Below, piece by piece: positions 24,964 through 34,366 of a DNA stretch of 64,000 nt. The DNA comes from CALRQJ02 sp943370285 (GTDB lineage Bacteria > Bacteroidota > Bacteroidia > Chitinophagales > Chitinophagaceae): NCBI GenBank assembly GCA_943370285.1, contig CALRQJ020000001.1:423968-487967 (forward strand). The letters are read 5' to 3'. The number at the start of each line of letters is the position of its first letter. Positions within the stretch are counted from its first letter, which is position 1. Under the pieces are notes generated by a model, which was not told the origin of the DNA, searched no databases, and was given only the letters and a program-made list of their open reading frames with translations. The translations under genes and the position numbers were made by a program.

Positions 24964-27900
24964 TTAGAACTTGATGTTAAAGCCTACAGTTGTTGTTCTC
25001 ATGATAGGATAGAATGCACCGTTTTGGTTACTAATTTCAGGATCGAAACCAGGCTCATAATTAGAGATGGTAAACGGATTTACTACACTCACATAAAAAC
25101 GACATTGCTGCATTTGAGCTTTCGCCAATAAACGCTGAGGCAAATTGTAACCGAGTGTGATATGCTTTACACGTAAGAAAGCACCGTTTCTTAACCAATA
25201 ATCTGATGCTATGTAATTTTGGTTACCACCAGAATATAGTCTTGGATATTTAGCACCCGGATTATTAGGAGTCCATCTGTCTAAAATAGGTTCCAAACCT
25301 GAGGCAATCCAGTTGCCGGCATTGAAGGGTTCAACACCAACACCGCTGATGTAGTTGTCTCTCTTAGCAACACCATACACAAATATGGCTAAGTCAAAAT
25401 TGCTATACGTCAAATTAATATCAGTACTCCACTCATAACGAGGAAAGTTATTGCCGGTTAACACACGGTCAAATGCATTGAGTACACCATCTTTATTATT
25501 ATCAACATATTTAATATCACCTGCACCTGTTAATCTTGTTCCGTTTGTAGGCACACTAAAATTGTCACCTGTTTGGTATAAACCATCGGTTAAATACAAA
25601 TTGTAAGAATTTACAGGAAACCCGCCACGGGCAATTAATCCGGCAGATGTTACAATATCTAACCCTTTTGTATCCGTTACTTTATTCACCACATCTGATA
25701 AATTACCGGTGATGCTGTATCCTAATTTACCAATTTTATTGCGATAAGTTGCAGAAAACTCCCAACCTTTATTAATCATAGCACCGGCATTGGTTGGAAT
25801 AGAAGATTGATTACTTACAAATCCAACATACAACGGACTAGGTACATCAATAATCATATCCGTAACTTTTTTCTCGTAATAATCAAACGTTACATTCAAT
25901 TTATTCTTGAAGAAAGCAAGGTCGATACCTACACCATATTGCTGTGATTTTTCCCAACTTAAACTTACGTTTTGAACGTTGTTTAAAGAGAATCCTCTGG
26001 TTAAAATATTATTATAGTAATAAGCTGTACCGGGGTCTAATGTTGCGGTGAATGGGAAGTTAGAACCAACTTCTTGGTTTCCTAATGAACCGATATTAGC
26101 CCTCAACTTAGCATAGTTAACATTTTTAATACCACGGAAAAAATCTTCGTTACTAATTACCCAACCTGCACTAGCACCAGGGAAAAAACCTTGTTGTTGA
26201 TCGTACAATTGACTAAATCTAGAGGTACCATCGTAACGTCCGGTTAACTCTAACAAATAACGATTTTTAAACTCATAATTAATCTTACCAAAATAACCGG
26301 CAACAGCATTTTCAGTTGCACCACCACCAACTTGTGGTTGTTGAGAACCGGTTGCCAAATTCAAATATGGTCTGTCAGGATATTGCAATCCAAAACGGGT
26401 TGCTGATAAATTTTCGATATAACTATCAATGGCTTGAAAACCGCCCTGTACTTTGATCTTGTGTTGCTTGGCCACAACAAAATTATAACTGGCAGATGCA
26501 AAGTATTGGTTTGAATTAAACCGATTATTAGAAAAGTTAATAGAAGAATCACCAATATCAGCAGTCTTAATTAAAGTACTAGTAGAAGGGTTGGGAACAA
26601 ATACTTCATAAGTTCTTCCCGGTCTTACAGATTGTGTGTAAGATGATCTATTGTTATAAGCAACTTCAACAAATAAATTTTTGATGATTTCTGCTTTTAC
26701 TCCAAAACGCATAGAAAGTGTTGGCGTTTCTGTAGTAGTGGTATTGGAAGCTTCTGCCATGGCAATGGGATTGATGGAATTTGATTGTCCTGCATCGCCA
26801 TATTTACCTTCTTCAAACTTACCCGGAAAATGTCTTGCCATGGTAATAGCCCTTTGAATGATTTGTGTGGGAGCCATACCTGCAGGCACTTTATTGGTAG
26901 CCTTGGTATAAAAGATATCAGAAGTGAATTTTATTTTACTGGTTAATGCGACATCACCATTGATTCGCAAATCAAATTTGGTAAACTGGTTGTTCAATAC
27001 TAAACCTTGTTGATTTAAGTAAGTACCAGAAGCTAAGAAAGAAGCTTTATCAGAACCACCACTCATAATCAAGTTATGGTTTTGCATTAACCCGGTATTT
27101 TGAAATATTAAATCTCTCCAATCTGTGTTAAAAACAGTGAAATTATTTGGTGCAGTATTCCTATACAAATCAATAGTGGTTTGAGCAAAAGGTAATACAG
27201 TAGAACCGGTGTTGGCGACTGCTTCATTTCTCAATAACATATCATCTACAGCAGATAATGTATTTGGCATGTTAGTTGGCTGTTGGTGTGTTACAAAACT
27301 GTTGAAGGAAATAGATGTTTTACCATTTTGCCCTCTTTTAGTCTTAACTAAAATTACACCATTCGTAGCCCTCACACCATAAACAGCAGTTGATGCAGCA
27401 TCTTTCAAGATAGAAATGCTTTCGATAATATTTGGATCAATGTCATTTAAACTTACACCCTCAACGCCATCAACAATAATGAGCGGAGAGCTACTGTTAT
27501 TGATAGATCCTACACCACGAATATTGATTTGTCCGCCATCACCACCCGGCTGGCCAGAACCTTGTCTTACAGTAACACCCGGTGCAAAACCTTGTAAAGA
27601 CATACTTGTAGAAGCAACCGGACGTCTTAATAACTGATCACCTTTAACCACAGAAACCGCACTTGTTAAATTAGCCCGCTTTTGTGTGCCGTAACCAACT
27701 ACCACAACATCTTGTAATTCTTTTGATTCTACATTCAAGGCAACATTCAAACTTTCACCCTCTATAGTTATCTCTTTTGCAGCATAACCCGTGCTACTTA
27801 TAATTAACACTTGACCTTTATCTGCACGGATTGCAAAATCACCAGTAGCTGTTGCAATCACACTTCTGGTAGCACCTTTGATACGAATAGTAGCACCTTC

Positions 27901-28014
27901 TAGCGGATTACCCGTTGCAGCATCCGTTACCTTACCGGCAACTCTGATCTGCTGTGCCATAATCAATTGCCCGGTACCTAAGAGCAAAAGCAGCAATAGC
28001 GTTAGTTTTTTCAT
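24964..28014 (-). CDS. SusC/RagA-family TonB-dependent outer-membrane transporter
   Basis: Outer-membrane beta-barrel that imports oligomers using TonB energy, paired with the SusD lid. Order of parts: signal peptide (LLLLLLLGTGQLIMAQ), carboxypeptidase-D-like regulatory domain (about 22-105, IRVAGKVTDAATGNPLEGAT), the SusC signature DVVVVGYGTQKRANLTSAVS, plug domain (GGQINIRGVGSINNSSSPLI, ILKDAASTAVYGVRATNGVI), then the barrel ending in an aromatic-rich strand MRTTTVGFNIKF. No N-terminal STN sigma-interaction domain is present, so anti-sigma signalling is not expected. Length 1016 is typical. Third gene of the operon; 22-bp and 26-bp gaps to its neighbours. Confidence 0.96.
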   Translation of the reverse strand: MKKLTLLLLLLLGTGQLIMAQQIRVAGKVTDAATGNPLEGATIRIKGATRSVIATATGDFAIRADKGQVLIISSTGYAAKEITIEGESLNVALNVESKELQDVVVVGYGTQKRANLTSAVSVVKGDQLLRRPVASTSMSLQGFAPGVTVRQGSGQPGGDGGQINIRGVGSINNSSSPLIIVDGVEGVSLNDIDPNIIESISILKDAASTAVYGVRATNGVILVKTKRGQNGKTSISFNSFVTHQQPTNMPNTLSAVDDMLLRNEAVANTGSTVLPFAQTTIDLYRNTAPNNFTVFNTDWRDLIFQNTGLMQNHNLIMSGGSDKASFLASGTYLNQQGLVLNNQFTKFDLRINGDVALTSKIKFTSDIFYTKATNKVPAGMAPTQIIQRAITMARHFPGKFEEGKYGDAGQSNSINPIAMAEASNTTTTETPTLSMRFGVKAEIIKNLFVEVAYNNRSSYTQSVRPGRTYEVFVPNPSTSTLIKTADIGDSSINFSNNRFNSNQYFASASYNFVVAKQHKIKVQGGFQAIDSYIENLSATRFGLQYPDRPYLNLATGSQQPQVGGGATENAVAGYFGKINYEFKNRYLLELTGRYDGTSRFSQLYDQQQGFFPGASAGWVISNEDFFRGIKNVNYAKLRANIGSLGNQEVGSNFPFTATLDPGTAYYYNNILTRGFSLNNVQNVSLSWEKSQQYGVGIDLAFFKNKLNVTFDYYEKKVTDMIIDVPSPLYVGFVSNQSSIPTNAGAMINKGWEFSATYRNKIGKLGYSITGNLSDVVNKVTDTKGLDIVTSAGLIARGGFPVNSYNLYLTDGLYQTGDNFSVPTNGTRLTGAGDIKYVDNNKDGVLNAFDRVLTGNNFPRYEWSTDINLTYSNFDLAIFVYGVAKRDNYISGVGVEPFNAGNWIASGLEPILDRWTPNNPGAKYPRLYSGGNQNYIASDYWLRNGAFLRVKHITLGYNLPQRLLAKAQMQQCRFYVSVVNPFTISNYEPGFDPEISNQNGAFYPIMRTTTVGFNIKF

Positions 28015-28036
28015 ATTGTTTTGTGTTTAAAAATGT

Positions 28037-29917
28037 TTAGTGTAAAAATTCTCCTTTATAGTTGATTGATTTTTGATGGAATGGGTCGATGGTTTGATCT
28101 AGCAATACGGCAAATTCAGCACGAGTAATTGCTCTGTTGCTATCAAAATGATGTAAATTCCAAGTGCTCCATAATGCAGCTATTTGTTGCTGAAAAAGAT
28201 TTTTATTGGTGGCACTGAAATTGTTATTTTTTAGCTTTTTTGTGTTGTAGATGGTTGTAATAGCTTCGCCGATTGTCAACTCTTTGTTAGAAGACGTAAC
28301 TTTTCCAAAAGGCTTAAAATCTGCTCTTAATTGCTGCGTATTTACCAATGAATCTGGATAGAACCAAGTTTGATTAGCCCAAGCATTAGGAATACCTTTT
28401 CCTTTTAAAATGCCAGTTACCCCAACTTTTTGAATGGCCATAAAATGTGGATGAGCAATGCCTCCATCGATATAAGGCATTATCAATGCTTTATTATTCA
28501 ACAATGCCTGTTGCACTTGTCTAGTATTAATTTGTCTAGCTTGTTTTTTTGATTTTACAGCTAATGCGGCAAGTGTACCTGCAGCCTGACCGGTAGTTAA
28601 TACACAAGGCTGTAATCGAGTGGTACCATTTACCACATTACTAACACTGATATTTTTTTCAGCTGCAATAATGCCATCTGCAGTAGCAGGAATTAAACTA
28701 CCCAAAGGCAGATTAAAAGAAGGAATTGGATAAAAAGCTAAATGCTGTGGTGCTGCCGGATTTTTTTTGTGGTGATGATCGATAGGATAATCGCCACAAG
28801 CAATACCTGTTTTATACAAATTAAAGTCGAAAGGCCTTGCAATATGATTGAGGTTGAATCGAGTCAAACCTTTTACTCTTCTACTTTCTCTATGATATGG
28901 AATGAGGGGCAATTTATCGGGAGTGCTAAATTCATCATCAGCCAAACCAATATGTTTAAACCCTAATTGTGTTTGAATAAAATAAATAAATCTAAAGGTT
29001 TGTGCTTTGGCATGTAATAAAGCGGAGTCTCGTTGGGCAGTCGTAAGATGTAATAAATTTACGTAGTAATCATTGCCATAACCCGGCCAATTCAACATGT
29101 ATTTTCCGTTTGGCAATTTGCCATAGTCGAGCATTTTTTGAGCATCTACACTTGGCTTTGGCCTACTTTTATCAATATAATAATTTGTACAAGCCCCATC
29201 AAATTCAGATGGGTCATAATTAGCCGGCCTAGCAATTGTTTTATCGGCTCCAATACCATAATCTTTTAATACAGCAGCATACGTCAAATCTTGAATAATA
29301 TCGTTAGATGATGATACACCCACATTTTCACCGGTGATGCCGTTGGCTTCCATACCAATATCAGCTGGAATCTTTGCACTTGCTAACACATCGCCTAATT
29401 CAGTAGCATCAATCACTTGTTTGGCAGTTACCATAAGCACCATTCCTGTAGTCTTGTGCACAAAATCGGCACCAATCACTTTATTACCTTTCTTAATCGC
29501 TTTTTTGAAACGATAGTTGTAGTAAATATTCAATTGCTTTTCGGCGCCAGCCATTTTCTTGAAAATACTATCTGCAACATGCGGCTCGAATTGCGTATTA
29601 CTTACCCAACCGGTGAAGACTTTGTTGGGACCACCATACACTTTATACAATGCTTCTCTAAACTCATTCCATATACCTGATGGTAACCGATGGTTACCAT
29701 CAGTAGCAGTAACACCGGCAGCAGATAACATGCCACCCAACCAATCGGTTTCTTCAACAATAATGGTTGCAACACCTAACCTTGCACTCTGAATACCGGC
29801 CGCAGTTCCACCTGCACCACCACCTACTACCAAAACATCAGCAGTTACAGCTAACTGTGCCAAAGTAAATTGACTGTGTAGCAAAACAGCAAGCAGTATC
29901 GTCAATAATTTTTTCAT
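28037..29917 (-). CDS. Secreted FAD-dependent oxidoreductase with SLH-like C-terminal region
   Basis: Begins with a signal peptide (LLTILLAVLLHSQFTLAQ), so acts outside the cytoplasm. Residues about 25-55 hold the FAD Rossmann motif VVGGGAGGTAAGIQSARLG with downstream acidic residue in VEETDWLGGM, matching the FAD_oxidored family found in Bacteroidota glycan loci (often mis-named xanthan lyase). The last 130 residues differ: IQKVGVTGILKGKGIPNAWA and AITRAEFAVLLDQ resemble S-layer-homology repeats. The substrate is unknown; oxidation of a sugar imported or trimmed by this locus is plausible. It lies 12 bp after the epimerase gene and 22 bp before susC, clearly in the same operon. Confidence 0.82.
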   Translation of the reverse strand: MKKLLTILLAVLLHSQFTLAQLAVTADVLVVGGGAGGTAAGIQSARLGVATIIVEETDWLGGMLSAAGVTATDGNHRLPSGIWNEFREALYKVYGGPNKVFTGWVSNTQFEPHVADSIFKKMAGAEKQLNIYYNYRFKKAIKKGNKVIGADFVHKTTGMVLMVTAKQVIDATELGDVLASAKIPADIGMEANGITGENVGVSSSNDIIQDLTYAAVLKDYGIGADKTIARPANYDPSEFDGACTNYYIDKSRPKPSVDAQKMLDYGKLPNGKYMLNWPGYGNDYYVNLLHLTTAQRDSALLHAKAQTFRFIYFIQTQLGFKHIGLADDEFSTPDKLPLIPYHRESRRVKGLTRFNLNHIARPFDFNLYKTGIACGDYPIDHHHKKNPAAPQHLAFYPIPSFNLPLGSLIPATADGIIAAEKNISVSNVVNGTTRLQPCVLTTGQAAGTLAALAVKSKKQARQINTRQVQQALLNNKALIMPYIDGGIAHPHFMAIQKVGVTGILKGKGIPNAWANQTWFYPDSLVNTQQLRADFKPFGKVTSSNKELTIGEAITTIYNTKKLKNNNFSATNKNLFQQQIAALWSTWNLHHFDSNRAITRAEFAVLLDQTIDPFHQKSINYKGEFLH

Positions 29918-29929
29918 TATGCAATCACA

Positions 29930-31141
29930 TTACAGGCTTTCTAAAGTTTTCCAAACCTGGTATAAGGAACGGGGTATATGAAAACATCCTTTCCATTTGC
30001 CGCCTTTCATCGGGAGCAATACTTCTCCTCTCCTGTTGAGGTAACCAAACCATTCGCCGTAACTATCGTCTTTAAAATGTTTCCAAGAATAATTATGCAC
30101 TTTTTCAAACCATTCTAAACAGGCTACATTACCGGTTAATTGATATCCTTTAGCTAAAGCCACCAATGCCTCTACATGCACCCACCATAATTTTTGATCC
30201 CATTCTAATTGTTGGGTGGGATGACCTTGCACATCTAAAAAATAAAAAATACCACCATATGTTTTATCCCAACCATATTCTAAAGTTTTCAGCATGATGT
30301 CAGTGGCTTTATTGATCAAAGCCTCATCCTGATTACGTTTGCCCAAATCCATGATAAACCACATGGCTTCAATTGCATGGCCGGGATTAAGCAACCGACC
30401 TTCAAAACTGTCGCAGAAGCTACCATCTTCATAAACGTTTTCTAATATCAAACCCAAATCGGGCTGATAGAAAACATCCATTACTTCATGAATGACTGTA
30501 GGAATAAAACTGTTCACTCTTTCGGTACCTATAATCGGCTCCAACTCTAAGGAGAGATTACAGAGAATCATGGGTAGTGAGAAGTTTTTGAGATTCCGAG
30601 TACCTGGATAAGCTTTATTGTAACTGCCTTTCCAATTATCTTTTCGCTTGATGATATTTTCGAAAGTGTCTAATGCAATTTTTTTATAGGTATCGCTTGG
30701 GGCAATTTTGTCTAAAGCAGCAAAAGCCATAGTAGCAAAACAATCACTGAAAATATTATAAGGCTGAACCAACGGTTTTCCATCGGCAGTTAGCGAAAAA
30801 TACCAGTTACCTTCTGCATCTCTGCCATACTTTTCCATAAATGCAGCGCCGTGTTTAGCCATAGCTAACCATTCGGCCCTAGGCTCAACATGGTGGTACA
30901 TATAGCTAAAGCACCACACTTGTCTACCTTGTAACCACATAAATTTATCGGTATCGTACACTTTACCCGTTCTGTCTAAACAGGTAAAAAAGCCACCATT
31001 TTCCTCATCTTTACTGTGTGAAAGCCAAAATGGTAAAATATTTCCTATTAACTCATCTTTATATTGTGCGGCGTATTTTGTCAATGGATGAACATTGATA
31101 ATGGCAGCGTTGTCTGGAGCAATGTCATGAACCTCCTGCAT
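29930..31141 (-). CDS. N-acylglucosamine 2-epimerase family protein
   Basis: Cytoplasmic (alpha/alpha)6-barrel epimerase, 403 residues from the ATG at 31141 (MQEVHDIAPDN). The frame extends to a TTG at 31174 but the ATG is preferred. Characteristic segments: KFMWLQGRQVWCFSYMYHH, RLLNPGHAIEAMWFIMDLGK and EWDQKLWWVHVEALVALAKG (catalytic histidines), and SYGEWFGYLNRRGEVL. The EWFGYLxRxG stretch is closer to renin-binding-protein-type GlcNAc/ManNAc 2-epimerases than to cellobiose 2-epimerases, but the latter share the fold. First gene of the minus-strand uptake operon, divergent from a ROK regulator, so it probably converts an incoming (N-acyl) sugar for catabolism. Confidence 0.88.
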   Translation of the reverse strand: MQEVHDIAPDNAAIINVHPLTKYAAQYKDELIGNILPFWLSHSKDEENGGFFTCLDRTGKVYDTDKFMWLQGRQVWCFSYMYHHVEPRAEWLAMAKHGAAFMEKYGRDAEGNWYFSLTADGKPLVQPYNIFSDCFATMAFAALDKIAPSDTYKKIALDTFENIIKRKDNWKGSYNKAYPGTRNLKNFSLPMILCNLSLELEPIIGTERVNSFIPTVIHEVMDVFYQPDLGLILENVYEDGSFCDSFEGRLLNPGHAIEAMWFIMDLGKRNQDEALINKATDIMLKTLEYGWDKTYGGIFYFLDVQGHPTQQLEWDQKLWWVHVEALVALAKGYQLTGNVACLEWFEKVHNYSWKHFKDDSYGEWFGYLNRRGEVLLPMKGGKWKGCFHIPRSLYQVWKTLESL

Positions 31142-31177
31142 ATAATTAATATTAATTACTAAGTTCGAGGACAATAT

Positions 31178-31234
31178 TATTTATTTTCTTTCAAAAACGC
31201 TGACTTTTTTAAAATATTTATTTTCTTTTAAAAA
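31178..31234. promoter_or_regulatory. 20-bp direct repeat in the epimerase/ROK divergent region
   Basis: TATTTATTTTCTTTCAAAAA (31178-31197) and TATTTATTTTCTTTTAAAAA (31215-31234) differ at one base and are spaced 37 bp start to start. They lie between two divergent starts, 36 and 62 bp from them. AT-rich sites with a TTTT/AAAA core resemble the general look of ROK-family operators, so they are candidate binding sites for the neighbouring ROK protein controlling the uptake operon (inference). Confidence 0.45.
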
Positions 31235-31283
31235 ATTATAGCTTCATATTCTAAAGCCAAGTTTATAACCCTAAATTGTTAAT

Positions 31284-31291
31284 TATCTTAG
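31284..31291 (+). promoter_or_regulatory. ROK gene promoter, -7 box TATCTTAG
   Basis: TATCTTAG is one mismatch from TAnnTTTG and ends 5 bp before the ATG at 31296, predicting a leaderless or nearly leaderless message, the same geometry as at lysA. Confidence 0.3.
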
Positions 31292-31295
31292 CTCA

Positions 31296-32525
31296 ATGAC
31301 AACGGCACACCAACTTTTTGAAGTTTTTTCAGTAGATAACCCCGGAAGCGGGGTGGCATATAAGAATAAGGCCTTGAAAAAAGCCATTATCAACCAAATT
31401 GATAGTAGTGGCGATATGACGATTGCAGATTTGGCTAAGGAATTGGCCATCAGCACTCCAAAAATCACCAGTTTGGTGAATGAGTTGATAGAAGACGGAT
31501 TATTGCAAGACGAAGGCAAAATTGACTCAACAGGCGGCAGAAGAGCTAACATTTATGGTTTAGTTAGTGATGCTTGCTATTTTGTAGGGGTTGATGTAAA
31601 ACGTTTTGGCATTAATATAGGCTTGCTAGATTTTAAAAAACACTTGGTTACCATTAAGGAACATGTGCCTTATGTGATGGAAAATACCCAACAATCGCTC
31701 AACGATCTTATTAAGTGTATTAAAGATTTTTTAAAAGAACAAAAACTAGGTAAAGACAAAGTGTTGGGCATTGGCATCAATCTTTCCGGCCGCATTAATA
31801 ATAATAGCGGTTACAGTTACAGCTTTTTTCATTTTCACGAAGAACCTTTAAGTGAAACCATTCAAAACGAATTGGGCATTAGAACTTTTTTAGAAAACGA
31901 CTCCCGTGCTATGGCGTATGGTGAATTTTGTAGCGGCGTGGTAACCAACGAAAAAAATGTATTATTTGTTAACCTAGATTATGGTACAGGCTTAGGCGTT
32001 TTGATAGATGGAAAATTGTATTACGGTAAATCTGGCTTTAGTGGAGAGTTTGGACATATTCCTTTTTTTAACAATGAAATAATTTGCCAGTGTGGAAAAA
32101 AAGGATGTTTAGAAACCGAAGTGTCGGGCTTGGCTTTGATACGACAGTTTAAAGAAAAAATTAAACAAGGATCAAGTTCATCATTGGTAAAAAATGACAC
32201 ACCGTTAGATGATATTAAACTAGAAGATATTGTTGATGCTGCGCTGAATGAAGATATGTTGGTGATTGAATTACTAGCTGAATTTAGTGAGAAACTTGGA
32301 AGAGCAATGGCCGTATTGATTAATTTATTAAACCCTGAATTGGTGATTTTAGGCGGTACAATTGCCAAAACCGGTGATTATATCAGGCTACCGGGCCGCA
32401 GTGCTTTAAATAAATATTCGTTGAGTTTAGTGAATAGCGATACACAATTTAAGGTATCTAAATTAGGCGACAAAGCAGGTGTAATGGGTGGCTGCTTAAT
32501 TGCTAGAAATAAAATTTTATCTTAA
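31296..32525 (+). CDS. ROK-family transcriptional regulator
   Basis: Sugar-responsive repressor of the NagC/Mlc/XylR type. An N-terminal winged helix (about residues 25-75: SGDMTIADLAKELAISTPKI, GLLQDEGKIDSTGGRRANIY) precedes the ROK sugar-kinase-like domain: VGVDVKRFGINIGLLDFKKH (phosphate-1 loop), ENDSRAMAYGEF, DYGTGLGVLIDGKLYYGKSG and the zinc motif CQCGKKGCLE. Length 409 fits regulator members; ROK kinases lack the HTH and are about 300 residues. Transcribed divergently from the epimerase-susCD operon with AT-rich direct repeats between, so it most likely represses that operon until an inducing sugar binds. Its stop precedes the amidase ATG by 16 bp. Confidence 0.92.
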   Translation: MTTAHQLFEVFSVDNPGSGVAYKNKALKKAIINQIDSSGDMTIADLAKELAISTPKITSLVNELIEDGLLQDEGKIDSTGGRRANIYGLVSDACYFVGVDVKRFGINIGLLDFKKHLVTIKEHVPYVMENTQQSLNDLIKCIKDFLKEQKLGKDKVLGIGINLSGRINNNSGYSYSFFHFHEEPLSETIQNELGIRTFLENDSRAMAYGEFCSGVVTNEKNVLFVNLDYGTGLGVLIDGKLYYGKSGFSGEFGHIPFFNNEIICQCGKKGCLETEVSGLALIRQFKEKIKQGSSSSLVKNDTPLDDIKLEDIVDAALNEDMLVIELLAEFSEKLGRAMAVLINLLNPELVILGGTIAKTGDYIRLPGRSALNKYSLSLVNSDTQFKVSKLGDKAGVMGGCLIARNKILS

Positions 32526-32541
32526 TAGAAAAAGATTAGTT

Positions 32542-33972
32542 ATGAAGTCATTTGTACTATTAGTTACTTTATTAATTGCTGCCGAATCATTTTCACAACA
32601 AAACTATCAAGCAGAAAAGCAATTGGTACATTTCTCCCTGCAATCTGCTTCAGAAAGAAGGGCATTTTTTCAAGAATGGGGAACAAATACTACACCTGAC
32701 AGTAAGCAATGGGAAACAGAAAAGCCTATCGTTATAACATCCAAAGTATTTACTATATCGCTTCAACATGTTACGCCATTTCTGGCCCTTTCTTGCGGCT
32801 GGAATGAACTTAGTACCTCACACCAAATCAATACTTCAATTGCCATACGTTTTTCTACCGATGGTCAACAATGGACCAATTGGCAACCATTAACGGTAGA
32901 TGAACACAGCAGCAATAGCCAATACCAATTTGTATCGCAGTTATTGTTTACCGAAAAAGAGCATCGGTTTTATCAAATACAATTAACGAGTAATTTAGCT
33001 TTGAGGGGAAATATATTGAACCATTTAATGTTGAATTTTTTTAATCCTGCAAATGGTAAAAAATTAACGAATGGCAGTCCCGATGTAAACACCAATAGTC
33101 CACTGTTTGCAGCTCGTACTACAGCTTGCCCTTGTCCACAACCTGCTTTTGTAACCCGTGCCGGTTGGAATTGTCCGCAAGGGGCTACATCCCCATCTTT
33201 CACCACCGTAACACATTTGATTGTACATCATTCGGCCGGTTCAAACACTTCTGCCAACTGGCCTGCAGTAGTGTTGAGTATTTGGAATAGCCATGTCAAT
33301 ACCAATGGTTGGTCAGATATTGGCTATAACTGGTTGATTGACCCTAACGGTGTTTTATATGAAGGAAGAGGCGGCGGAAACAATGTGATTGGAGCACATT
33401 TTTGTGGCTTCAATGGTGGCACTATGGGCACCTGTATGTTGGGCACTTATACTACACAAAGCTTGACCGATACAGCTAAGAAAAAGCTGGTAGAAATTTT
33501 AGCCTGGAAATGTTGCAATTCAAATTTGAATCCGTTGAGTACTGGGTTTCATGCTTCATCTAATTTAACATTGAATCGTATTTCAGGCCATAGAGATGGC
33601 TGTGCAACTGAATGCCCGGGTAATACCACTCATGCCGATTTACCCAATATCCGCACTGCGGTGAACACCTATATTAATGATAGATGTGCGGTTACAGCTG
33701 TAGTAAATATTCCGGGTGTAGAAGATTTAACGGTATCACCAAATCCCACCTCGGGTAAATTTTTGATTAGGTTAACGATGAATACCGGCAAATCTTTTCG
33801 CTATGTATTGTATGATGCCAATGGCAGAATACTTTACCAATCTACCCCTAAACAAACCGGATTAAGCCTGACGGAACAAGTCAATACATTAGAAAAATAT
33901 CCGGCAGGTAATTATCTCCTTCGTATTTGGATTGACAAAACAGATGTTACGAGAAATATTGTGAAGGAGTGA
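32542..33972 (+). CDS. Secreted PGRP/amidase_2-type N-acetylmuramoyl-L-alanine amidase with T9SS sorting domain
   Basis: Cleaves the bond between MurNAc and the stem peptide. Signal peptide at the start (SFVLLVTLLIAAESFSQ), about 180 residues of uncharacterised beta-rich sequence, then the amidase domain: LIVHHSAGSNTSANWPAVVL (first zinc His), DIGYNWLIDPNGVLYEGRGG, VIGAHFCGFNGGTMGTCMLG, and ISGHRDGCATECPGN (second His, Cys ligand). The last 80 residues form a T9SS C-terminal domain: VSPNPTSGKFLIRL, LYDANGRILYQ, YPAGNYLLRIW. So it is exported to the cell surface or medium. I start at ATG 32542; the frame extends upstream into the ROK gene. It lies 16 bp behind the ROK gene and may be cotranscribed with it. 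Confidence 0.9.
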   Translation: MKSFVLLVTLLIAAESFSQQNYQAEKQLVHFSLQSASERRAFFQEWGTNTTPDSKQWETEKPIVITSKVFTISLQHVTPFLALSCGWNELSTSHQINTSIAIRFSTDGQQWTNWQPLTVDEHSSNSQYQFVSQLLFTEKEHRFYQIQLTSNLALRGNILNHLMLNFFNPANGKKLTNGSPDVNTNSPLFAARTTACPCPQPAFVTRAGWNCPQGATSPSFTTVTHLIVHHSAGSNTSANWPAVVLSIWNSHVNTNGWSDIGYNWLIDPNGVLYEGRGGGNNVIGAHFCGFNGGTMGTCMLGTYTTQSLTDTAKKKLVEILAWKCCNSNLNPLSTGFHASSNLTLNRISGHRDGCATECPGNTTHADLPNIRTAVNTYINDRCAVTAVVNIPGVEDLTVSPNPTSGKFLIRLTMNTGKSFRYVLYDANGRILYQSTPKQTGLSLTEQVNTLEKYPAGNYLLRIWIDKTDVTRNIVKE

Positions 33973-34366
33973 GGGAGATAGCCCCCAAAATGCCCATATA
34001 GGGCTCTTTTAGCCTTATTAATGTAAGTACAAAGCAAGATTGAATAGTGAATAATCAAACCTGTAAGTATTAACACATACGTATTGATATTTAATTCCAT
34101 TAATCTGTACTATCATAATAATCCTTCATCACAAACAAAGTTTATTTCATTTTTCCTTTTCTGACAACAAACGTTTACTATTTCATCCTTTTAGACAGCG
34201 GTATACATGTAATAAATAAATCAGGTTTAAAAACCATCCTCACAAATCAAACTTTATTCCTTTTATTTTGACGGCACAATTGATGACAGCAAACTATTTT
34301 ATTGATACCTTTCATATTTCAAACATGTCAAAACAGTATTGATTTACTAGATTAATATTCTCCAGA
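33973..34366. other. 394-bp gene-free stretch between amidase and GH3
   Basis: AT-rich and without a convincing coding frame. Near its left end is a weak terminator (33980-34010). Towards the right end, TTTTG around 34265 and TATTTTATTG around 34298 could form a poor Bacteroidota promoter for the GH3 gene, but neither box is a clean match. Nothing else was seen. Confidence 0.5.
33980..34010 (+). terminator. Weak hairpin after the amidase gene
   Basis: GCCC (33992-33995), loop ATATA, GGGC (34001-34004) followed by TCTTTT; an alternative longer pairing uses AGCCC at 33980-33984 with GGGCT at 34001-34005. The stem is short but the position, just after the stop at 33972, and the T-run suit a terminator. 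Confidence 0.4.

Noticed and set aside
29930..31141. Sialic-acid catabolic operon (AGE epimerase as the NanE-type step)
   Set aside because: No sialidase, NanA lyase or ManNAc kinase gene is present in the window; AGE alone is not sufficient to call it, so the broader amino-sugar reading was kept.
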